In this document: positions 16,990-22,597 of the stretch, one piece after another | Numbering within the stretch: the stretch's first letter is position 1 | Layout: each line of letters starts with the position of its first letter | The notes under the pieces: model-generated | The model's database searches: none | Seen by the model: only the letters and a program-made list of their open reading frames with translations | Told to the model about the DNA's origin: nothing | Translations under genes and position numbers: made by a program | From: a virus | Strand: one strand, 5' to 3' | Virus record (IMG/VR): IMGVR_UViG_3300025131_000469 | Location: 1 to 22,597 of that record | Length of the DNA: 22,597 bases

Positions 16990-17886
16990 AACTAACTCGT
17001 AATTCTCAAGTGCATATTCCCGGACATCATTATAGTCCCTCATCTTTGGGATGGTATTGCCGCGCTTGGCGCGTGTATCACCCTTTTGGACAGGAATCTT
17101 TTTTGCAGCTTGAGCGTCTTTTATTGCCTTCTTTGCTTTGATAAACGCGGATTTTTCTGTTGCAGTTGCTGTGGCGATGATGAACGCATCTTCCAGTGAT
17201 GGAAGGTTGCGGTTAATCATTACATCTATCACTTCCTTGACTGCGTCTTCATTGTCGCGCAGTTCGGGATGCGATTTCATCAGATTTTGTATATCTGTTT
17301 CTACCTGCAACCTGGTTTCGAGTTCAACAACTCGATTCTCAAGTTCCGTTGGTTCTGCTTTAGGCTCCGATTCCTCGGATTGTGAAACCTCTTTAGGTTC
17401 CATGAAAAGTGGATGTGAATCAGCATCGTCACCAAGATAGTCCTTAACGGCATCGAGCAAATCACTGTCATCTCGTAACGCCATCCATTTATCCATTTCA
17501 GCCTGGAGAGCTTTGCGTTCTGTTGAGATGTCCTGTGATTTCTTCGTATTTGACTTTTGCCATTCGCTTCTATTCTCGCTGTCGGTTTTCCAGTTTTCAA
17601 TATCCTTTAAGGAATATTGTTCACCGGAGATTTCAAACACATCCTTGTTCTCTTCCGGCTCGGATTGCTCTTCTACGAGCTCCTCACCGGCAGCATCGGA
17701 GGCTTCCACCTCGTCATGAACCTCTTCCCCCTCAATGGGGGCTGCTTCGCTGGTTTCTGAAGAATCTAATGGTTGCTCAATAATTGAGTCCATCACTTCA
17801 TTGGTTATATCTAAATTGTAATAGGGGGTATCATAAGTTGATTCAACATCTGATGCTTCTACTTCTTCGTATTCTATTTTTGACAT
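16984..17886 (-). CDS. Capsid scaffolding protein, 300 aa
   Basis: The N-terminal ~85 residues are very acidic (Glu/Asp/Ser-rich). They are followed by VFEISGEQYSLKDIENWKTD at 83-102 and NRSEWQKSNTKKSQDISTER at 105-124, a pattern seen in phage scaffold proteins placed between portal and capsid. A coiled coil follows at about 178-200 (ELENRVVELETRLQVETDIQ). The last ~55 residues are Lys-rich (KKAIKDAQAAKKIPVQKGDT), as expected for the coat-binding tail of a scaffold. ATG 17886 has TGGAGC 7 bases upstream. The gene is preceded by a 149-base gap holding the box at 18009-18033, so scaffold and capsid probably have their own promoter. Confidence 0.88.
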   Translation of the reverse strand: MSKIEYEEVEASDVESTYDTPYYNLDITNEVMDSIIEQPLDSSETSEAAPIEGEEVHDEVEASDAAGEELVEEQSEPEENKDVFEISGEQYSLKDIENWKTDSENRSEWQKSNTKKSQDISTERKALQAEMDKWMALRDDSDLLDAVKDYLGDDADSHPLFMEPKEVSQSEESEPKAEPTELENRVVELETRLQVETDIQNLMKSHPELRDNEDAVKEVIDVMINRNLPSLEDAFIIATATATEKSAFIKAKKAIKDAQAAKKIPVQKGDTRAKRGNTIPKMRDYNDVREYALENYELVS

Positions 17887-18008
17887 TATTTGCTCCAGTT
17901 GGTCTATTTTAGACGCTGTTAGTTTTAGTTATCATGCGTTTTTTGTCACTCATGATATAATAGTCTTTCCTGGTTATTCATTGACGCAATTTCTAACATG
18001 TTTACTAT

Positions 18009-18033
18009 GTTATACAAAGTATCTTTGACAACA
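18009..18033 (-). promoter_or_regulatory. Intergenic TTGTCAAAGAT box C upstream of scaffold-capsid
   Basis: On the minus strand TTGTCA (18031-18026) lies just after the portal stop and is followed after 11 bases by TATAAC (18014-18009). Within it CAAAG-ATA-CTTTG is a perfect short dyad (18027-18015). GTATCTTTGACAACA at 18019-18033 is identical to 22234-22248. About 120 bases of leader separate it from scaffold. That leader includes a small GTCTA-TTT-TAGAC stem at 17902-17914 near the ribosome binding site and otherwise nothing I can name. Confidence 0.6.
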
Positions 18034-18035
18034 AG

Positions 18036-19796
18036 CTATTGATACTGCTCCATCAGTTCAGGGCGCTGTTGAAGAACGGACATGATTTCATCCTCATCTG
18101 TGGAGTTCTGCATTATATCTTGAGCTGCTTCATCTTCTGCCTGCACCTTCATTTCTGCTTCCATTTGAATGCGCTTTTCTTCACGTATCTTATTTAATAG
18201 CTTTTGCTTTCCAGGGAGCTCAAGGTTTTCAATTACAAACTCTACATCCTGAATTAATCCAAGCTGAACAAGGGAAAGAATCTTTTCCTCAATGAATGCC
18301 TTATTGTCTGGCATCATTGAACCTGCTTTAGCTCTTACTCTCATAGGTTTTCCCTGTAGCTCTAAACCGGTATAAGTAAACTGCTGCTCACCGAGCTCAT
18401 TAGGAATAGTAATGTAATGCTCATCCTCACCTAAATTTTGAATAAATACTAGCCATAGGGCACCAAGCTGCTGTACCGCAGAGTCAATCATCCGTGATTT
18501 AAAATCTATTTTAGTTGTTGAACTACGCCTGTAGACTTCCGCCTGAACCCCGCTTGTCACATTGGGCGCCTCTCGCCCTTGAGTGGATTTGTTTACGCCA
18601 CTGGTAATCTCAAACATGGTTTCCATTAACTGGAAAAAATTAAATACATAGTTCGGTATTGAAGACGGCTGTTTCATCTCTACCTGGCCTGGGCCTGTTT
18701 TTGTAATAACTCCACCAGGACGGTTAACAATCTGATTCTTTACACCCGCGGTTTCATCTACAAGCCACATTGGGTTAGCCATTAGGTTAATATTATCCAT
18801 AACCTGTGAAGCAATTTTATCCATCGATAGGTTTATAGTCTTTAACCGCTTGGGCTCTGGGCGTCCCCAGAATGTGTGCGCTGTACCACCATTCTTTGCA
18901 ACAATAAAAGGAAATGGATTTTGAATATAATTTTCCTTGTTTAAAAATGGATATGGGGTAGGGCCATCATAAAGTAAAACACCATTGGCAATTGTAGTTA
19001 ATCTTACGCCAGGGACTTTCTTAACGCCATCATCTTCTTCATATTCAGTGTCTCCATCTTTCCACCAGCACTCAATTAAGAGAGCTCTTTCTTCAAGCTC
19101 TTCCATGGCTCTTTGTTTGTTTTCATAGCGCGTAACAGAACCATCTGGATTGGGAATAGATGTCTTACCATCAAAATCAGTATGAGGTTTCATGGCCTCA
19201 TAGAGATTTAAATTCCCCTGGGCCTCTACATATTTACCGTTTGGATACTTCTTCTTAATATCACTTACTAGGGCTGGAGCTGCATAAATAACCCACTGCG
19301 CATCCTCCATTCTTGTTGCCATAGGGTTCACATAAAATGAGAAAGGGTCAACCACGTCACAGTCAGGTAAATCATCATCATTAAAATGAACCTTCATAAT
19401 ACCATTACCATACACAAGAAAATCACTCAACCATTCAGGAATAAGATTTACCATATCTCTCAATTCCCACAAATCATCAAGCTGCTGCTGCATTACATTG
19501 GCAATCTCTGTATCCTCATCACTCGCTGAAGAGGGCAAGATGTCAATTTTGGGCGGGCGGGCGGCTAAAATAGGAATCATGGTGTCAATTGCAGATGCAA
19601 TTAAGTCCATAGTTATCTGATTCTGATTCGATGGCATACCCGGTTGCTGCCAGTGCTTACCATGATAAAGCTCTTCAGATTCTCTCCAGACTCTGTGAGT
19701 GTTGCGCTTTGATTCATTTGCAATATTAAAAAATGTTTCAACGCGAGAGATTAACTTATCCTCACCCTTTTTTGGTTTATATACACCTTTTACCAT
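18036..19796 (-). CDS. Portal protein, 586 aa
   Basis: The start ATG 19796 has AAAGGA 8 bases upstream. Portal features: the N-terminal helical region with RVWRESEELYHGKHWQQPG and NQITMDLIASAIDTMIPILA, then ARPPKIDILPSSASDEDTEI, WLSDFLVYGNGIMKVHF with VDPFSFYVNPMA, a central TINLSMDKIASQVMDNINLM, and VDETAGVKNQIVNRPGGVIT, ending in a long helix near FNFFQLMETMFEITSGVNKS. The C-terminus is Gln/Glu-rich. Twelve copies would form the DNA channel at one capsid vertex and bind terminase during packaging. The gene follows terminase and precedes scaffold, the normal order. No fused head-morphogenesis domain is visible. Confidence 0.92.
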   Translation of the reverse strand: MVKGVYKPKKGEDKLISRVETFFNIANESKRNTHRVWRESEELYHGKHWQQPGMPSNQNQITMDLIASAIDTMIPILAARPPKIDILPSSASDEDTEIANVMQQQLDDLWELRDMVNLIPEWLSDFLVYGNGIMKVHFNDDDLPDCDVVDPFSFYVNPMATRMEDAQWVIYAAPALVSDIKKKYPNGKYVEAQGNLNLYEAMKPHTDFDGKTSIPNPDGSVTRYENKQRAMEELEERALLIECWWKDGDTEYEEDDGVKKVPGVRLTTIANGVLLYDGPTPYPFLNKENYIQNPFPFIVAKNGGTAHTFWGRPEPKRLKTINLSMDKIASQVMDNINLMANPMWLVDETAGVKNQIVNRPGGVITKTGPGQVEMKQPSSIPNYVFNFFQLMETMFEITSGVNKSTQGREAPNVTSGVQAEVYRRSSTTKIDFKSRMIDSAVQQLGALWLVFIQNLGEDEHYITIPNELGEQQFTYTGLELQGKPMRVRAKAGSMMPDNKAFIEEKILSLVQLGLIQDVEFVIENLELPGKQKLLNKIREEKRIQMEAEMKVQAEDEAAQDIMQNSTDEDEIMSVLQQRPELMEQYQ

Positions 19797-19808
19797 AGCT
19801 TAAATCCT

Positions 19809-20009
19809 TTAATTTTTTAAACAGTGTGTGTTGAACTCTTTATTGCACTGGATATTTATATACATATCCATAATGTATGATTGAGCTTCATATGTTTCAC
19901 AGTCAGTTAAAAACATTTCTGCCATTTCTTCCTTCTGCACATCATCAAGGTCTTCCCAATTAACATACCTTTCTTCTCTTAAATCATAGACTTTTATGCC
20001 ATTATCCAT
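19809..20009 (-). CDS. Small acidic protein between terminase and portal, 66 aa
   Basis: ATG 20009 lies inside the last codons of the large terminase gene (16-base overlap, different frame) and the stop lies 12 bases before the portal start. The sequence MDNGIKVYDLREERYVNWED continues with an acidic helical segment (DLDDVQKEEMAEMFLTDCET) and a Cys-containing tail. No strong ribosome binding site is seen, so translation is probably coupled to the terminase stop. No family is recognised. The tight packing between two conserved genes argues that it is expressed. A portal- or terminase-associated role is possible from position only. Confidence 0.6.
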   Translation of the reverse strand: MDNGIKVYDLREERYVNWEDLDDVQKEEMAEMFLTDCETYEAQSYIMDMYINIQCNKEFNTHCLKN

Positions 20010-21394
20010 ACATCATCATCCATGCCTAATATTTCTAGTTCTTTTTCTATCCAGGTTTTTTTCTTTCTTAACTGATGAGGCTTAAAGAAGTGCATCATGC
20101 CATACCGTAAGGCATCAACAGCATGGTCTTCACCGTGCGTGTCTAAATCCTCAACCCTGTTTTTATCATATACCTGGATTGGGAATGTCCTGATAAGATT
20201 ATGACAATTTTCAAATATATACAGCTTTGGTTTCCTTGCTAAATCTTCCATGGGGCCTTCCCAGTCAAGATACTCCCGTAAAGCACTCCAGCCACTTAAT
20301 CTGTCATTGTTCGCTTTAATTACAGGGATTCCGCTCATTGCCATTATATCCGCTATACCCCTATGGGAAGAAGTAACTGAATCTCTCTTGTTCGTTACTG
20401 GGTTCCTAATCCACATAGAGGGGTCACCAACAGTCGCGTTGTAGTCCTCGTTCCCACTTAATTCTATAATCTGTTCAATATGGTGCGGAAGCTCCTTGCC
20501 CGGCTCATAGTGTTCCCTATACACAAATACATTCCCATCATAATCAACAGCCATCCATAAACACGCAAATGGGGCACGGAAACCATAATCTATAGCCCTA
20601 TAGAGAGCATAAGTCTCTGGAATCTCAAATGGCTCAATTACATGAACATCGCGTCGGAATTTCTTAAAAAATTGGCCAGCGAAAACATCCCAGTCACCAT
20701 CTCTCCATGCACGCCTTAATTCTTCCGGCAATCCATCAAGAAAGTGAATGTAATCAGGGTCGCGGTCAATCAGCGTAGGGTTATCTGTAATCTTCGCAGG
20801 AATAAAAATACGCGTTCTTTTTGTAACGCTATCAACATATGTCTTTTCACGGGCAGCATCTACCCACCTTTCCTTAACCCATTGATGCCCTGGCCCACCT
20901 GGGTTAGTCGTAGCAAAAACTTGCGCCGGTAAACCAATTGTGCTCCTACAGCTCGAAACTAGTTTTAAGTACTGCTCCTCTTTAGGGATTTGAGTCAATT
21001 CCTCTATTAATTCTTTTTGATATTCATGCCCCTGGTACTTCTCATAAGCATTCTCATCCTTCAAGTGGCCAGTTCTAATCTTTGCACCACTGGGAAATCG
21101 AAACTCTGCAGGGTTACCAACAACCTCAACGCCCAAAGGAAGATAAAAATGGCGCGCCCTATCAACCCAATCTCGTAAATCTTCTACATTCCTGCGCACA
21201 ACAAGAGCCCGGTACTGCGGATGGCTAACATAATCAGGCTCAATTAACCACGCCAAACCCGCTTCAGTCTTACCACCACCACGGGCACCACCATACAATA
21301 CCTCAAATTCACTCCTTTGAAGAGCTTCGGTCTGGGGGCCAATATGGGGCTTCCAGGCTATGCGCTGTATTTCTTGTGTGTTTTCATGTGTCAT
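19994..21394 (-). CDS. terL: Terminase large subunit (ATPase-nuclease), 466 aa
   Basis: This is the DNA-packaging motor and headful/terminus nuclease. The ATPase domain has Walker A GGARGGGKT at 35-43, an acidic Walker B-like ELIEELTQ at 128-135 (E131/E132 candidates), SSCRST near 147-152 as coupling motif and ATTNPGGPGH at 161-170. The nuclease domain has the RNase H-type acidic residues D269 (AIDYGF), D324 (GDPSMW) and D423/D427 (EDHAVDALRYGMM). Length and motif order are normal and no break is seen. ATG 21394 is the first start in the frame. Its upstream bases are a run of seven T after GGGCGAGC, a poor ribosome binding site, so initiation may depend on coupling to the possible 36-aa ORF at 21409-21519. 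Confidence 0.95.
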   Translation of the reverse strand: MTHENTQEIQRIAWKPHIGPQTEALQRSEFEVLYGGARGGGKTEAGLAWLIEPDYVSHPQYRALVVRRNVEDLRDWVDRARHFYLPLGVEVVGNPAEFRFPSGAKIRTGHLKDENAYEKYQGHEYQKELIEELTQIPKEEQYLKLVSSCRSTIGLPAQVFATTNPGGPGHQWVKERWVDAAREKTYVDSVTKRTRIFIPAKITDNPTLIDRDPDYIHFLDGLPEELRRAWRDGDWDVFAGQFFKKFRRDVHVIEPFEIPETYALYRAIDYGFRAPFACLWMAVDYDGNVFVYREHYEPGKELPHHIEQIIELSGNEDYNATVGDPSMWIRNPVTNKRDSVTSSHRGIADIMAMSGIPVIKANNDRLSGWSALREYLDWEGPMEDLARKPKLYIFENCHNLIRTFPIQVYDKNRVEDLDTHGEDHAVDALRYGMMHFFKPHQLRKKKTWIEKELEILGMDDDVWIMA

Positions 21395-21408
21395 AAAAAA
21401 AGCTCGCC

Positions 21409-21519
21409 CTAGGTACCAAATTTCAACGCATTCATAAGTTCATGCATGTGTTTTTCAATATCTGTGGTATTAAAAGTCAGGTTTATTATTTTTTTATTTT
21501 TGGAAAACGTGTTTTTCAA
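21409..21519 (-). CDS. Possible 36-aa ORF just upstream of the large terminase
   Basis: A TTG at 21519 with AGGT about 8-9 bases upstream opens a frame ending at TAG 21411-21409, 14 bases before the large terminase ATG. The peptide begins MKNTFSKNKKIINLTFNTTD and ends HMHELMNALKFGT. The basic N-terminus and helical C-terminus look protein-like, but the DNA is AT-rich and such frames arise by chance. A shorter version would start at ATG 21447. It could supply coupled initiation to terminase. Confidence 0.3.
   Translation of the reverse strand: MKNTFSKNKKIINLTFNTTDIEKHMHELMNALKFGT
21448..21519. repeat. Repeated GTGTTTTTCAA elements, one within a palindrome
   Basis: GTGTTTTTCAA occurs at 21448-21458 and at 21509-21519, 61 bases apart. 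The right copy is half of a 20-base palindrome (TTGGAAAACGTGTTTTTCAA, 21500-21519; one G-T mismatch). Between them is an AT-rich tract with a seven-T run. This could be an operator pair or part of a packaging-protein binding region ahead of the large terminase. Confidence 0.4.
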
Positions 21520-21559
21520 AGTTAAGTACCTATAGAATTTTCGCTATACATATATAAGT

Positions 21560-21693
21560 GTTCATTTGTTCATTTGAGAGGAGATATGAACATATAAACA
21601 GTCTGGACGGAAAGGGTTGCTCACAGGATGAGCGAAATAATAATGACTGTTCATGACATGGCATGCAGGTACTTCCCCTCGGCATGGGGTACC
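21560..21693. other. Structured spacer between the terminase genes
   Basis: The 372-base stretch 21395-21766 has no convincing large gene. Its central part holds several inverted repeats. GTTCAT (21568-21573) pairs with ATGAAC (21586-21591). AACAGTC (21597-21603) pairs with GACTGTT (21645-21651), enclosing GCTCA (21619-21623) paired with TGAGC (21629-21633). GGTA/CCCC at 21668-21678 pairs with GGGGTACC at 21686-21693, with a 3-base bulge. GTTCAT recurs at 21560, 21568 and 21649. The strand is undetermined: it could be a leader RNA for the large terminase, a plus-strand small RNA, or a packaging (pac/cos) site. Confidence 0.45.
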
Positions 21694-21766
21694 CCTAACA
21701 CCGGCCAATATTAATCGATTAGCAGGCACAGATTTCATCATAATATGACACAATAATGACACATAA

Positions 21767-22213
21767 CTACCCTTCCTCCTCTGTAAAGTGGGGGTTATCA
21801 ACCCTCACCTCATCAATATCAATAGGCTTCTTTGTAGGCAGTACAATGACACCTAGCTGATTAATCTGCTCACCTCTCATCTCTATAGCCTTCAGTGATG
21901 GCATGGCCTTATCCATTACCTTCAAGAGCACTGGCTGGTAGTTCTTATTCCCCTCGCCCTCTCCTAAAATCCTTGTAACTTCACTTATTACGAGAGTTTT
22001 GACGTCATCACTCAATACAGTTAAAGTAGATTTAGGCCGTCCGGCGGGATTAAGGGCCTTTGAACCCTTCATCAATCGGCCAGCCGAATCTCGGAGCACA
22101 GCAGGCGCTGTTTTACTGCTTTCTTTTAGTGGATTAACTGGATTATTAATTACTGTTGACTTATCGCTCACATTATTATCAATTATTGCAAATTCCATGG
22201 GCAATATTACCAT
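21767..22213 (-). CDS. terS: Terminase small subunit (probable), up to 148 aa
   Basis: The motif KGSKALNPAGRPKSTLTVLS at about 49-68 is, from family knowledge, typical of phage small terminase and related DNA-binding proteins. It is followed by a helical segment with VKTLVISEVTRILGEG and QPVLLKVMDKAMPSLKAIEM, and an acidic C-terminus (DNPHFTEEEG) that could contact the large subunit. Its place as first gene of the late block before the large terminase fits. The start is uncertain. ATG 22213 lies only 4 bases past the TAGAAT hexamer (22222-22217), too close to follow the transcript start if that is the -10. ATG 22198 (143 aa, MEFAIIDNNV) would then be the first usable start on a very short leader. 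Confidence 0.75.
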   Translation of the reverse strand: MVILPMEFAIIDNNVSDKSTVINNPVNPLKESSKTAPAVLRDSAGRLMKGSKALNPAGRPKSTLTVLSDDVKTLVISEVTRILGEGEGNKNYQPVLLKVMDKAMPSLKAIEMRGEQINQLGVIVLPTKKPIDIDEVRVDNPHFTEEEG

Positions 22214-22216
22214 AGT

Positions 22217-22248
22217 ATTCTAGTCAGTCAAATGTATCTTTGACAACA
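22217..22248 (-). promoter_or_regulatory. TTGTCAAAGAT box D, promoter/operator of the late block
   Basis: On the minus strand TTGTCA (22246-22241), an 18-base spacer and TAGAAT (22222-22217) form a sigma70-like promoter with 5 of 6 matches in each hexamer. GTCAAA-N6-TTTGAC (22227-22244) is a perfect dyad inside it. GTATCTTTGACAACA (22234-22248) is identical to the copy at 18019-18033. It faces the terminase genes and is the best promoter match of the four boxes. Confidence 0.65.
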
Positions 22249-22265
22249 TTTAATTAATTAATCAC

Positions 22266-22297
22266 TTGACACCATTGGTTAACATGGTTTACATTGG
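22266..22297 (+). promoter_or_regulatory. Plus-strand promoter with tandem 9-base repeats
   Basis: A consensus TTGACA (22266-22271) is followed after 18 bases by TACATT (22290-22295; 4 of 6 matches), or after 17 by TTACAT. In the spacer and -10 lie tandem repeats GGTTAACAT (22277-22285) and GGTTTACAT (22286-22294), 8 of 9 identical, placed as an operator would be. A further TAGAAT is at 22301-22306. The downstream gene starts at 22338. Confidence 0.5.
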
Positions 22298-22337
22298 CAC
22301 TAGAATATGAGACACTTAACAACAGAAAGGATAAATC

Positions 22338-22597
22338 ATGAAACACACAAAAGGTAAATGGACTTGGATGGCGGATGAACATTCCGTGCCAAGTATATAT
22401 AAGTCTGACGATTTAACATTTAGGATTGCAAAACTTTGGGGAAACACCCCTAAAGACCGTCAAATCGCAGACCTAATCGCATCAGCACCTGAAATGCTTG
22501 AATTGCTGAAAAAATGTTACGCTGGAGAAATAGAAGAACCTTACAACAATGATGAATTAAACGCTTTTATCTCCAAAGTAGAAGAAAGGAAATCATA
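22338..22597 (+). CDS. Small early-type phage protein, 3' end at or just beyond window edge
   Basis: ATG 22338 has AGAAAGGA about 6-7 bases upstream. The 86 visible codons read MKHTKGKWTWMADEHSVPSI, then SDDLTFRIAKLWGNTPKDRQ, IADLIASAPEMLELLKKCYA and an acidic end with NAFISKVEERKS. The window stops in TA, so the next codon is probably a TAA or TAG stop. The H-T-x-G-x-W-x-W start and (N/D)-x-x-LI-A-x-APE-[ML]-L-E-x-L motif are common in small accessory/early proteins of many phages; no function is established to my knowledge. It is the only plus-strand gene and marks the boundary to a divergent, probably early, region. Confidence 0.8.
   Translation, partial: MKHTKGKWTWMADEHSVPSIYKSDDLTFRIAKLWGNTPKDRQIADLIASAPEMLELLKKCYAGEIEEPYNNDELNAFISKVEERKS

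Noticed and set aside
17909-17999. Two tiny frames (17 and 14 aa) in the scaffold leader
   Set aside because: Very short, poor ribosome sites and no recognisable sequence; more likely leader RNA.
21596-21652. Hammerhead-ribozyme-like GGATGAGCGAAA
   Set aside because: GATGAG and CGAAA are adjacent with no stem II, and the essential CU of CUGAUGA is AG here, so the catalytic core is absent.
21562-21801. 79-aa minus-strand frame in the terminase spacer
   Set aside because: It overlaps the end of the small terminase gene, spans all the inverted repeats and has unlikely composition (several Cys, Pro, His). It has no well-placed start with a ribosome site, so the structure explains the interval better.
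1-22597. tRNA genes, CRISPR arrays, insertion sequences, integrase or attachment sites
   Set aside because: No cloverleaf, regularly spaced repeat array, transposase or recombinase signature was seen on either strand.

Overview
The window is a block of a tailed-phage genome, most likely a short-tailed (podovirus-type) phage with low G+C by eye. Nearly everything is on the minus strand and reads right to left in classic late-module order: small terminase, large terminase, a 66-aa protein, portal, scaffold, major capsid, two adaptor-like proteins, a 778-aa tail hub/nozzle-like protein, a repeat-rich tail fibre, an orphan tail protein, three proteins in the usual place of the ejection (internal virion) set, then several small genes and the start of another fibre. 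I see no integrase, repressor, tRNA, rRNA, CRISPR array or insertion sequence. The host cannot be named. The clear Shine-Dalgarno sequences (AAGGAG, AGAGGA, GGAGG) fit an ordinary bacterium, and use of TAA, TAG and TGA fits the standard code.

Layout from right to left. At 22338-22597 a small early-type phage gene runs on the plus strand, cut by the window end. It is divergent from the late block across a roughly 125-base promoter region. The late block then runs 22213-621 with few gaps. The gaps that exist are informative: 21395-21766 between the terminase genes (hairpins, repeats, a possible 36-aa ORF), 17887-18035 before scaffold, 15870-15924 after capsid, 9207-9283 before the ejection genes and 519-620 after them. 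Several junctions are TAATG, with the stop and start sharing one base, so a large part of the tail module is probably translated as a coupled unit.

The most striking gene is 621-7634, a 2337-aa virion-type polyvalent protein. It carries an ADP-ribosyltransferase-like domain (H1350, Y1379, Q1492), a possible second relative of that fold near residues 622-760, and a C-terminal region typical of large phage internal/polyvalent proteins. It is probably packaged and delivered into the host together with the 312-aa and 209-aa proteins before it.

The most striking non-coding signal is a box reading TTGTCAAARAT on the minus strand. It is usually the left half of a CAAA-N(5-6)-TTTG dyad and has a TATAAT-like hexamer downstream. 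It occurs in four intergenic gaps, each just ahead of a minus-strand transcription unit, and two copies share 15 identical bases. I read these as phage late promoters/operators. Other points of interest are a structured terminase spacer, a hairpin after the capsid gene with a competing fold, and a duplicated MLGLRL start with an overlapping frame and a slippery-type heptamer at the left end.
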